A DNA stretch of 64,000 nucleotides, taken from Streptococcus oralis. Lineage in GTDB: Bacteria > Bacillota > Bacilli > Lactobacillales > Streptococcaceae. Position 1 is the first letter of the stretch, and each line of letters starts with the position of its first letter. Under the pieces are notes generated by a model. It saw nothing but the letters and a program-made list of their open reading frames with translations. It ran no database searches and was not told the DNA's origin. Of this stretch, positions 37,903-46,234 are shown one piece after another. A program made the translations under genes and the position numbers. Location: contig NZ_CP066059.1 in assembly GCF_016127915.1 (NCBI RefSeq), positions 186,001 to 250,000 of the forward strand, written 5' to 3'.

Positions 37903-39126
37903 ATGACTTATCCGAACCTTTTAGATCGTTTTTTGACCTACGTTAAGGTTAATACGCGTTCTGATGAACACTCTACTACTACTCCAAGTACGCAAAGTCA
38001 GGTAGATTTTGCGACCAATGTTCTTATTCCCGAAATGAAACGTGTCGGTCTGCAAAATGTTTACTACCTTCCAAATGGTTTTGCTATTGGGACCTTACCA
38101 GCAAACGCTCCAAACTTGACACGCAAAATTGGCTTCATCTCCCACATGGACACAGCTGACTTTAATGCTGAGGGAGTTAGTCCGCAAGTCATCGAAAATT
38201 ACGATGGTGGAGTTATCGACTTGGGTGATTCTGGATTTAAACTCGATCCTGCTGATTTCAAGAGTCTGGAGAAATATCCAGGCCAAACACTCATCACAAC
38301 CGATGGCACGACCTTGCTAGGTGCTGATGACAAGTCTGGGATTGCTGAAATTATGACTGCTATCGAATACCTGACTGCTCATCCCGAAATCAAACACTGT
38401 GAGATTCGAGTTGGTTTTGGTCCAGATGAAGAAATCGGTATTGGTGCCAATAAATTTGATGCAGAAGATTTTGACGTTGACTTTGCCTATACTGTTGATG
38501 GTGGCCCACTAGGTGAACTTCAGTACGAGACTTTTTCAGCCGCTGCTGCTGAGCTTCATTTCCAAGGGCGCAATGTCCACCCTGGTACTGCAAAAGGTCA
38601 GATGGTTAATGCTCTACAGTTAGCAATTGATTTTCATAATCAACTGCCAGAGAACGACCGACCAGAGCTTACAGACGGTTACCAAGGTTTCTATCATCTT
38701 ATGGATGTGTCAGGTAGTGTCGAGGAGGCGCGTGCAAGCTACATCATCCGTGACTTTGAAAAGGATGCCTTTGAAGCGCGTAAAGCAGCTATGCAAGCCA
38801 TCGCAGACAAGATGAATCAAGAGATTGGGAATGATCGCGTGACCTTAACTCTGACAGACCAGTACTACAATATGAAGGAAGTCATTGAGAAAGACATGAC
38901 ACCTATTACTATTGCTAAGGCTGTTATGGAAGATTTAGGTATCACGCCTATTATCGAACCAATTCGTGGTGGAACAGATGGCTCTAAGATTTCCTTTATG
39001 GGCATTCCAACTCCAAATATCTTTGCTGGTGGTGAAAACATGCATGGACGTTTTGAATACGTCAGCCTTCAGACTATGGAGCGTGCGGTGGATACCATCA
39101 TTGGCATTGTATCTTATAAAGACTAA
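37903..39126 (+). CDS. pepT: Peptidase T (tripeptidase)
   Basis: A 407-residue M20-family zinc aminopeptidase removing the N-terminal residue of tripeptides. Metal and catalytic motifs [30 protein letters not shown] and the C-terminal [12 protein letters not shown] with [11 protein letters not shown] are intact. The ATG at 37903 has AAAGGAG upstream; the frame is open seven codons further. It marks the second flank of the PI-2 insertion site. Confidence 0.96.
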   Translation: MTYPNLLDRFLTYVKVNTRSDEHSTTTPSTQSQVDFATNVLIPEMKRVGLQNVYYLPNGFAIGTLPANAPNLTRKIGFISHMDTADFNAEGVSPQVIENYDGGVIDLGDSGFKLDPADFKSLEKYPGQTLITTDGTTLLGADDKSGIAEIMTAIEYLTAHPEIKHCEIRVGFGPDEEIGIGANKFDAEDFDVDFAYTVDGGPLGELQYETFSAAAAELHFQGRNVHPGTAKGQMVNALQLAIDFHNQLPENDRPELTDGYQGFYHLMDVSGSVEEARASYIIRDFEKDAFEARKAAMQAIADKMNQEIGNDRVTLTLTDQYYNMKEVIEKDMTPITIAKAVMEDLGITPIIEPIRGGTDGSKISFMGIPTPNIFAGGENMHGRFEYVSLQTMERAVDTIIGIVSYKD

Positions 39127-39165
39127 AAAAGACGAGGTAGCTCAGCTACTTCGCCTTTCTTTTTA
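39123..39165. terminator. Bidirectional terminator between pepT and phtE
   Basis: CGAGGTAGCT pairs with AGCTACTTCG; a T-rich tail is present on both sides (CTTTCTTTTT plus strand, TCTTTTTT minus strand). Confidence 0.75.
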
Positions 39166-42100
39166 TTCATTTTGTTGAGCACTTGGCTCAGACTCACTTT
39201 GCGCTTGCTTTTCTGTTGGTTGAGAAGCAGCTGTTTCACTGTCTTTCTCAGACTTAGATTGGCTATCAGTTTCACCTGCTTTTGAACGAAGTTCCTGGTT
39301 CAAGCTAATGATTTCTTTAGCTAGAGTGAGGAGACCTTCTTTATCACTGCTTTTGGCTGCAAGTTGATCAAAAAGGGCATCGACACGTTCAAAGTCAGCT
39401 TCGGATCCTTTGTTATCCTCTAAGTACTTGTGAAGAGAGAGCAAGACATTATAGAGTTTTTGGTAGATGATCACCGTTTGTGGATCTTGTTCTGCTTCTT
39501 TTTTCTCTCGTTGGATAGTCGCTGCAATACGATTTAAAAGATCCTCAAGTTGTGTTTTAGCTTCGTCAAGGTCTGCATTTTCCTTTTCAGTAGCCGCTTT
39601 GATATTAGCTGCTTCTTCATCTAGGGATTGTTTGACACCATCTTCTTTGACACGTGCTAGGAGTTGAGCAGCTTTAGTTAGGAGAGCATCCACTTCTTCC
39701 TTCTTAACATGGCTAACCCGCTCTTCTGGCATAAAATCACCATAGAGTTCTTTTAGGAATTCATAGATGGCGGTCTTAGCAGTTTGACTATCTACTTTTT
39801 CCGTATCTAGAATAGTCTTACCAGCTTTTGTAGAAACGGGTTCTTCTTTGAGAGCTTCTTCTACTTCTAGCTTAGTTTGGTAAATAGTTGGGAATAGCTT
39901 GTTCAAGTCGGTTGCTTTGAGGAAAGATTGTGACTGGTAAAGTTCCCATGTCAACTGGGCAACACGGTTCCGAAGTTCTTCTCTCAAACGACCATCAGAC
40001 ACATGTTCATAGAAATACTTGATGTACTCTACTGTTGTAACCCCTGTTCGATCTCGGAAATCTTGCAAGGCCTGCAGTTTTGCTTCAATGGCAGCCAACT
40101 CTGTCTCATCTTGTGCTAGTTTTGCTTCTTGCAAATGTACCAAAAGATCTTTCTTAGGCAAGCCATAAGTATCTGTATCCAGTGTATTGATCTTATCTAC
40201 TAGAACTTGATACTTCTTATCTAAAGGTGAAGTTTCAACTGGTGCCACACTTTGATCCACATGGATATATTGCTTGTCAAAGAGATCCAAGGCTGCTAGG
40301 TATCCAGCAGTTGAGTTTGTTGCCAGTTTTTTCATATTTTCGGTGAACTGCCCCAAAGCAAGTTCAACACGTCTCTGCATGATTGGCTGGTCTTTGTAAA
40401 TATTTCTGCTATCTGCTAACAGTTGATCCACTTTAGATAGAACAGTTCGTTCATCAAAAGCCCCAGGTTGATAGGCTGATTGCAGGGCCGGAATCTTATT
40501 TTTCAAAGCCACTTCATAGCCCTTGGTTTGAACCTTGATGTAGTGATTGTGGTCGCCGTGAGGAATCACAAAACTACCATTTTCTACTTGCAAACTATAA
40601 GGAGACACCCCATCACGTAGGGCAGTCGTATAAAGTTCATTTAGGAAATCCAGTTCTGGGTTTCCAGTTTGGAGAGGAATACGAACATGTTCTTTTCGAA
40701 CAGCATAGGGATGGATATGGGTTGGATCATAGGCTTGATCCGGATTTCCAAAGACAAAGAATCCATTTGAAATGCGAATCGCTTCGAGCGGTACTCCGTA
40801 GGTCTGTGAGATATACTTGATTTTTTCTTCATCGCTAGCATCTCTTGAGAAACTTTCCACAGTCTTTGCAAGTGGTTGAACGTGCTGCGACTGATGATTT
40901 TCTTTCAAGTGATCTTGGGCAGCTTTGATTTGGGCTGCAGTCAAGTCCTTCTTAAAGAAATAATGAGCGTGATCTCCATGAGAAACTACAAACCCTTGCT
41001 CATCTTCACTAATAACACGGTCAGCTGCAAAACCATAATCATGTTCTTCACCGTGGTGATGGTCATGATCCTCTCCATCATGGTCATGATCTTCATGGTT
41101 GATATCCTGACTTCCATGGTTACCATATTGGTCATGAGGATGATCTGGTTGAGCTGGATGTTCTGCTGGTTTGCTTGGATTTTCCAAAGGTGTTGGCTTC
41201 CCACTGTCGCTAGATAAAGGAATCATACGCGCAATCTTTTCTTCCAAGGCAGAAAGTTTTGTATATGGGATGAAATGATAGTGATTTCCGTGAGGAATCG
41301 CCACGCCACTCGGCGTTCTACTTGAAATCTTAGCAGGATCAAAAATCAAGCCATCTGATTCAGCATAACGTTGACTCCTTGGAAGAGCATAGAGTTGCTG
41401 CAACAGACTCTGTAAGCTCTCTTCTGGATTACTTGGTCTTTCAGCTTCTTGACTCGGATTGCTAGTTTGACTAGTTGTGTTTGGACTCGGACGATAGTCA
41501 GTCACACTTGCTTGTTTTCTAGTTCCAGAGAGGTAGGCTTGGGCAGCAGCTAATTCGCTAGCAGACAAGGAGCTCTTTGGAATGTAGTGGTAATGTCCAC
41601 CATGAGGGACAATATAGGCATCTCCAGTATCCTCTATAATATCAGACGGATTAAAGATGTAGCCATCATCTGTAGTATAACGACCTTGAGATTGCGCAAG
41701 CGCCACTGCACTGTTAGAAGTTGGTGCATCGTGAGTATGACCTTGTTTTTGGCGCTCAATTTCGTCCTTCGTACGAATGTTATCAGCATGAGCCGCATCT
41801 TTAAGGTAGACATAATACTTACCATCCACCTTGATAATGTAGCCACCTTTGATTTCATTGACAATATCAGCGTCTTTCAGTTGATAATTGACATCTTTCA
41901 TCAACAGTTCTTCGCTGAAAATCGCGTCAAAAGGAACTTTACCATTGTAATAATGGAAATGATCACCGTGTGAAGTCACATAACCTTGATCGGTAATTTT
42001 CACAACAATTTGTTCAGCCTGAATATCTTCTTTTTTGTTAACTTGATCTGGTGTCTGGGTCTCTGTTTTTTGAGAATCTTGCTTCCCGTCGACATAAGAC

Positions 42101-42210
42101 ACACGGTTATTATCTTTGTTTCCTTCTACCTGGTGTTGGTTCAATGCATAGATGCAAAGGCTTAGGGAAAGGACAAGAGCCAATCCTGCTGCAAGGTATT
42201 TCTTCTTCAT
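39163..42210 (-). CDS. phtE: Pneumococcal histidine triad-type protein, PhtE-like
   Basis: A 1015-residue surface protein with a signal peptide (MKKKYLAAGLALVLSLSLCIYA) and repeated histidine triads: HGDHFHYY, HGGHYHYI, HGNHYHFI, HGDHAHYF, HGDHNHYI. Between the third and fourth lies a His/Asp-rich tract (about 41034-41150). The C-terminal 400 residues are long charged helices, then a Ser/Gln tail. Pht proteins bind zinc and complement factor H and work with AdcAII. The ATG at 42210 is nine bases after GAGGAG; a closer ATG three codons earlier abuts it. It is preceded by an adcAII remnant, whose translation is probably coupled to it. Confidence 0.88.
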   Translation of the reverse strand: MKKKYLAAGLALVLSLSLCIYALNQHQVEGNKDNNRVSYVDGKQDSQKTETQTPDQVNKKEDIQAEQIVVKITDQGYVTSHGDHFHYYNGKVPFDAIFSEELLMKDVNYQLKDADIVNEIKGGYIIKVDGKYYVYLKDAAHADNIRTKDEIERQKQGHTHDAPTSNSAVALAQSQGRYTTDDGYIFNPSDIIEDTGDAYIVPHGGHYHYIPKSSLSASELAAAQAYLSGTRKQASVTDYRPSPNTTSQTSNPSQEAERPSNPEESLQSLLQQLYALPRSQRYAESDGLIFDPAKISSRTPSGVAIPHGNHYHFIPYTKLSALEEKIARMIPLSSDSGKPTPLENPSKPAEHPAQPDHPHDQYGNHGSQDINHEDHDHDGEDHDHHHGEEHDYGFAADRVISEDEQGFVVSHGDHAHYFFKKDLTAAQIKAAQDHLKENHQSQHVQPLAKTVESFSRDASDEEKIKYISQTYGVPLEAIRISNGFFVFGNPDQAYDPTHIHPYAVRKEHVRIPLQTGNPELDFLNELYTTALRDGVSPYSLQVENGSFVIPHGDHNHYIKVQTKGYEVALKNKIPALQSAYQPGAFDERTVLSKVDQLLADSRNIYKDQPIMQRRVELALGQFTENMKKLATNSTAGYLAALDLFDKQYIHVDQSVAPVETSPLDKKYQVLVDKINTLDTDTYGLPKKDLLVHLQEAKLAQDETELAAIEAKLQALQDFRDRTGVTTVEYIKYFYEHVSDGRLREELRNRVAQLTWELYQSQSFLKATDLNKLFPTIYQTKLEVEEALKEEPVSTKAGKTILDTEKVDSQTAKTAIYEFLKELYGDFMPEERVSHVKKEEVDALLTKAAQLLARVKEDGVKQSLDEEAANIKAATEKENADLDEAKTQLEDLLNRIAATIQREKKEAEQDPQTVIIYQKLYNVLLSLHKYLEDNKGSEADFERVDALFDQLAAKSSDKEGLLTLAKEIISLNQELRSKAGETDSQSKSEKDSETAASQPTEKQAQSESEPSAQQNE

Positions 42211-42226
42211 TTTTATCATCTCCTCA

Positions 42227-42376
42227 TTATACTTCCTTAACCATAGCGTAGATAGGATAGAAACTGGTCACAATTTTCATCCCTTTACCTGTCTGACTTT
42301 CCTTTTGACCACAAGCAGCTAATACTAGAACCAATACACTGATCATCAATACTAAAATCGTTCTCTTTTTCACCAT
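42227..42376 (-). pseudogene. Remnant of adcAII: first 49 codons only
   Basis: The minus strand reads a 49-codon lipoprotein start with lipobox LAAC, then MKIVTSFYPIYAMVKEV and a stop. This matches the N-terminus of the complete adcAII (45122-46039) closely, where MVKEV continues as SGDLND. Just after the stop the sequence is TAATGAGGAG, like the AAATGAGGAA at the true end of adcAII. So about 250 codons were removed by a deletion that joined the start to the end out of frame. AAGGAG lies before the ATG, so the fragment may still be translated as a short lipopeptide and act as a leader for phtE. Confidence 0.85.
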
Positions 42377-42393
42377 AACTCCTTAACTAGTGT

Positions 42394-42417
42394 TTAACCA
42401 TTTAATTAACTAGTAAA
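42394..42417 (-). promoter_or_regulatory. Two abutting AdcR-like zinc boxes upstream of the adcAII remnant and phtE
   Basis: TTAACCATTTAA (42394-42405) and TTAACTAGTAAA (42406-42417) each match the AdcR consensus TTAACYRGTTAA at 11 of 12 bases. AdcR represses when zinc is plentiful. A weaker third match begins at 42383. Confidence 0.65.
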
Positions 42418-42529
42418 TAGTTTATCTTTTTTTATTTAATAAGTCAAGATTTTAATCGTCAAAAATTAAATCACTGTTTAGGACTCTTTGATTCATTTTT
42501 TAAGACAGTAAACCCCAGCTTTTTTAATA

Positions 42530-42575
42530 AAGAAAAGGACATTATTCTATCAAAAATAGAACAATATCCTTTCGA
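42530..42575 (-). terminator. Terminator of the adcAII-pht operon
   Basis: AAAGGA-C-ATT-A-TTCTAT pairs with ATAGAA-C-AAT-A-TCCTTT (42534-42572) with two symmetric mismatches; TTTTCTTT follows on the minus strand. Confidence 0.65.
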
Positions 42576-42600
42576 ATAGATTATAACTAATAAAAATCTT

Positions 42601-45114
42601 TTAAGGTTTTATTGGTTTTAGTGTCTTAATGTCATACATCACTAATTCACCGTTTTTATTGTAAAACTGAACCCCATCTGGTTGAAAGATTAGAAACTTA
42701 GGATCGATTTGGGCAATTTTCGCTAACTTTTCTATATGTTCATTTAAAGTTACTTTATCTAACCCATAGTCTGGTAAATCATCATCATTTTCTTCTTTGG
42801 AAATTTCTTTATTTTCTGAAGGAATTTCGTTGTTTGTACCAGTCTCATTCTCCCCTATATTTTTCTTCGGTTGCTCCTCAGTTTTATCTACAGTAGTCTT
42901 ATTCTTATCACTATTTTCAGTATTGTTTGAATCAGGTTTTAATTCTTCATTAGGATGTGTAGACGTTTCAGTTTTAGATTCCTTTTCTTTCATTCTTTTG
43001 GCTATTAAGTCCTGCGCTTGTTTCCATTCTACTTCTGATAAGTCGGATTTAGTGATACTTCTCAATGAACCACCTCCAGCTCTTGGAATACTAAATGATT
43101 TGTCTTCCCATACAAAAGTTTCTTTTGCCAATACATCTTTCGGATCAAAAATATAACCATCTGGAGTTGCAAATCGACCTTCTGCTAGAGCTTTCTGAAC
43201 TTCTTCAGCAGAATGGATAATTTGCCAATTCTGCATTCCAGCGCGTTTTTCAAGAGGAGTCACATTAGCGATAACGGAACCTGAGTCCTCGTGACCCGGC
43301 TTAGACCAAACTTCAGGACGAACCTCAGGGTGTTGCATGACATATTTAATAGTCGCAATTTGATCAGGCTCTAACCATGAGTAAGGAACAACATGAATAT
43401 GATCAATGTGTGGAATAATGAATGAACTTCCAGTATCATAGGTAGTATTCGCTGCATGCATCGGCAAACTTGAGACATCTACAGCTAATCTTGGTTTGAT
43501 CCCTGTGTCTACTATATCATAACGATAATGATCTCGATCCTTAAGCATGAGTTCTTGTTCAGAAAAAGCAATTTGAGTAAGATCAAGTTCATCTCGAGAG
43601 TAGAAGTATTCTTTTCCGTTCTCTTTAAGAACATAGCCTACTTTACCATCTTTAGTCACTTTACCAGTCACTTTTTTTGAATCAAATTTTGGTTTTTCTT
43701 TGTTATCCATATTCTCTGAAGGAATAACACTCTCATTAGGTTGGCCTTTTTCCTTCATCCACTTGCTAACTTCATCTAATTCGAACTGTTCTAACTCTCC
43801 AAATCCCACATAATGGAAATGATTTCCATGTCTCGCTATAATGCCTGATTTATCAACTGAATAGATAGAATCTTTACTGAATACATATCCATCACTAGTA
43901 TCGTATGGTTTGCCATCCAGACCTTTACCATAAGCCTTAATTGAATTTCCTAAAAATGTATGCTCAACTGTACTGTTTGTTGACTTTTGAGTATTTACTG
44001 GCCTGTTGTTTCCGTTATTTTGTCCTTTTACAGAAATCATTCTCGCAATCTTCTGCTCTAAGTCAGACATTTGAGAATAAGGGATGAAGTGATAATGATC
44101 TCCGTGTGGCACTGCAACACCATTCGCAGTTTTTCTTGTAATCTGCGCTGGATCAAAGACAAGTCCATCTGATTCCACGTGTCGTTGACTGAGCGGCAAG
44201 GCATAAAGTTGTTTCAAGAGACTAGATACATCTTCACTTGGACTTGCTTGATAACTATTATCCACTTGTGAGCTAACACTTGGAGCCCATCCTCTAATAT
44301 TTGTCTCAACTTTACTATGATTTATTTGTCCATATGAACTACTATTCGATGCCTCTGATGAGCTACTAGAAGAATTTGTAGACGGACGATAGCCAACTGA
44401 GCTTGTTTGGCCACCTTTACCAGATAAGAAGGCTCGAGCAGCAGCTAATTCACTGGCAGACAAGTCACTCTTAGGAATATAGTGGAAGTGATTACCATGA
44501 GGAACGATATAAGCATCGCCCGTATCTTCGATGATATCAGATGCATTAAAGATATAACCATCATCTGTTGTATAGCGTCCTTGAGCTCTGGCTACAACTA
44601 CTGCCTGATCGTTAGAACCTCCTCCGTGATTATTACTATGTTCTTGCTTCTGACGAGTGATTTCTTCTTTTGTTCGAATATTATCCGCATGAGCCGCATC
44701 TTTCAGGTAAACATAGTATTTCCCGTCTACCTTAATCACATAACCACCCTTGATTTCATTGACAATATCTGAATCTTTCAACTGATAATTCGGATCTTTC
44801 ATCAGCAACTCTTCACTGATGATAGCATCATAAGGAACCTTCCCATTGTAATAATGATAGTGGTCACCGTGTGAAGTGACATAGCCTTGATCAGTAATTT
44901 TGATGACAATCTGCTCAGCATTTATACCTTCTTTTTTACTGACTTCATCAGGTGTCAAAGTCTCTGCCTTTTGACTCGGTTGTTTACCATCTATATAGGA
45001 AACACGATTATTTTCCTTGACTGTTCTAGCTTGATACAGTCCCAACTCGTAAGAACAAACACTTAAAATTAAAGCTGCCGCAGAACCTGCTAGATATTTT
45101 TTATTGATTTTCAT
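42601..45114 (-). CDS. Histidine triad protein, PhtA/PhtB-like
   Basis: An 837-residue surface protein with signal peptide (MKINKKYLAGSAAALILSVCS). Triads: HGDHYHYY, HGNHFHYI, HGDHYHFI, HGNHFHYV and a last HIDHIHVV; the block DRDHYRYD looks like a broken triad. The end, DDLPDYGLDKVTL ... FQPDGVQFYNKNGELVMYDIKTL, is the PhtA/PhtB type C-terminus. It starts only seven bases after adcAII and so shares its zinc control. Its first 45 codons are almost identical in DNA to the 46235-48772 gene, pointing to gene conversion or recent duplication. Confidence 0.85.
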   Translation of the reverse strand: MKINKKYLAGSAAALILSVCSYELGLYQARTVKENNRVSYIDGKQPSQKAETLTPDEVSKKEGINAEQIVIKITDQGYVTSHGDHYHYYNGKVPYDAIISEELLMKDPNYQLKDSDIVNEIKGGYVIKVDGKYYVYLKDAAHADNIRTKEEITRQKQEHSNNHGGGSNDQAVVVARAQGRYTTDDGYIFNASDIIEDTGDAYIVPHGNHFHYIPKSDLSASELAAARAFLSGKGGQTSSVGYRPSTNSSSSSSEASNSSSYGQINHSKVETNIRGWAPSVSSQVDNSYQASPSEDVSSLLKQLYALPLSQRHVESDGLVFDPAQITRKTANGVAVPHGDHYHFIPYSQMSDLEQKIARMISVKGQNNGNNRPVNTQKSTNSTVEHTFLGNSIKAYGKGLDGKPYDTSDGYVFSKDSIYSVDKSGIIARHGNHFHYVGFGELEQFELDEVSKWMKEKGQPNESVIPSENMDNKEKPKFDSKKVTGKVTKDGKVGYVLKENGKEYFYSRDELDLTQIAFSEQELMLKDRDHYRYDIVDTGIKPRLAVDVSSLPMHAANTTYDTGSSFIIPHIDHIHVVPYSWLEPDQIATIKYVMQHPEVRPEVWSKPGHEDSGSVIANVTPLEKRAGMQNWQIIHSAEEVQKALAEGRFATPDGYIFDPKDVLAKETFVWEDKSFSIPRAGGGSLRSITKSDLSEVEWKQAQDLIAKRMKEKESKTETSTHPNEELKPDSNNTENSDKNKTTVDKTEEQPKKNIGENETGTNNEIPSENKEISKEENDDDLPDYGLDKVTLNEHIEKLAKIAQIDPKFLIFQPDGVQFYNKNGELVMYDIKTLKPIKP

Positions 45115-45121
45115 AATTTCC

Positions 45122-46039
45122 TCATTTTAATTCTTCTGCTAAAATACTCATATTTTCTTCTAGATTTTCTAAGTAAGTTTTATCATTTTCAGGATCTGCT
45201 TCTAAAGGATTGAGTGTCTTTAGGCTAACTCCTGTTGATTTGACCAAGGTCTCAGCGACTTTAGAAGAAGCATTGCTCTCAGTAAAGATGGTTTTAACCT
45301 TATAGGTCTTAACGAATTCTTGAATTTCTGTTAGTTGTCTCGGACTTGGCTCTTGTTCAGGGGAAATCCCTGCTATACCAAGTTGTTTCAAACCAAAGCG
45401 TTTAGCGAGATAAGAAAAGGCTGTGTGTTGTGTAACAAAAGTCTTTTGACTCGCTTTTTCAAAAATAGGCTGGTATTTCTTAGTCAATTCTTGGGCTTTA
45501 GCGATAAAGTTTTTAGCATTTTTTTGATACGTTTCCTTATTGGCACTATCAATCTCCGAAAGTTTGTCAGCGATAATCTGAGCTTCTTCACCTGCTTTTT
45601 CTGGATCTAACCAAGTATGTGGATCATAGAGTGTTTTTTCATCGATGCCTTCGCCAGCTTCTACATCTTCTAAACCAGGTACACGCTCCAACGTCATCCC
45701 TTCAGAAGCTTCTAAAACCTTAACTTTTGAGTTTTTCAAGTTAGGATCTAGACTTCCCGCCCAAGATTCGAGCGTATGAGAGTGGTAGACAAAGACATCC
45801 GCATCATAAATGGCAGCAATATCATTTGCTGACGGTTCAAAGGAGTGAATCCCACTACTTGACTGAATCATCCGTACATCATTCAAGTCTCCCGATACCT
45901 CTTTGACCATGGCATAGATTGGGTAAAAGCTTGTTACAATCTTCATTCCTTTTGCTTCTTGATTTTCTTTTTGACTACATGCTCCTAAGACAAGAACCAA
46001 GAGACCTGCCATTAATAATAGAAATGTTCTTTTTTTCAT
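45122..46039 (-). CDS. adcAII: Zinc-binding lipoprotein AdcAII (Lmb)
   Basis: A 305-residue cluster A-I substrate-binding lipoprotein with lipobox LGAC. Zinc ligands expected from AdcAII are visible: His in SSGIHSFEP, His in LYDPHTWLDP, His in VTQHTAFSYL and Glu in FTESNASS. It hands zinc to the AdcBC transporter, which is elsewhere, and works with Pht proteins. The second ATG of an ATGATG pair is used because of its spacing from GGAG. It is in an operon with the following pht gene. Confidence 0.93.
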   Translation of the reverse strand: MKKRTFLLLMAGLLVLVLGACSQKENQEAKGMKIVTSFYPIYAMVKEVSGDLNDVRMIQSSSGIHSFEPSANDIAAIYDADVFVYHSHTLESWAGSLDPNLKNSKVKVLEASEGMTLERVPGLEDVEAGEGIDEKTLYDPHTWLDPEKAGEEAQIIADKLSEIDSANKETYQKNAKNFIAKAQELTKKYQPIFEKASQKTFVTQHTAFSYLAKRFGLKQLGIAGISPEQEPSPRQLTEIQEFVKTYKVKTIFTESNASSKVAETLVKSTGVSLKTLNPLEADPENDKTYLENLEENMSILAEELK

Positions 46040-46059
46040 CATTACTCCTTAACTAGTAT

Positions 46060-46083
46060 TTAACCGTTTAATTAACTAGTAAA
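46060..46083 (-). promoter_or_regulatory. Two abutting AdcR-like boxes upstream of adcAII
   Basis: TTAACCGTTTAA (46060-46071) and TTAACTAGTAAA (46072-46083) each match TTAACYRGTTAA at 11 of 12 bases. The arrangement is the same as upstream of the adcAII remnant. Confidence 0.68.
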
Positions 46084-46133
46084 TAGTTTATCTTTATTTA
46101 CACTATATGTCAAGATATTTTACATATTTTCAT

Positions 46134-46174
46134 GAAAAAAATGAGAACTAGAACTTATATTCTGTTCTCATTTT
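46134..46174 (-). terminator. Terminator of phtD
   Basis: AAAATGAGAAC pairs with GTTCTCATTTT (46138-46148, 46164-46174) and TTTTTT follows on the minus strand. A second inverted repeat, TTTTCTAG/CTAGAAAA with CTCCTA/TAGGAG, lies at about 46187-46223 between this and the phtD stop. Confidence 0.7.
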
Positions 46175-46234
46175 CGATTTTAACTTTTCTAGTTCTCCTA
46201 TCCTGTTTTTAGGAGCTAGAAAATGCTACTACCT

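Noticed and set aside
41040..41130. Possible CRISPR or tandem repeat in the His-coding stretch of phtE
   Set aside because: The repeats are short His/Asp codon runs in frame within a coding gene, with no spacer-repeat periodicity.
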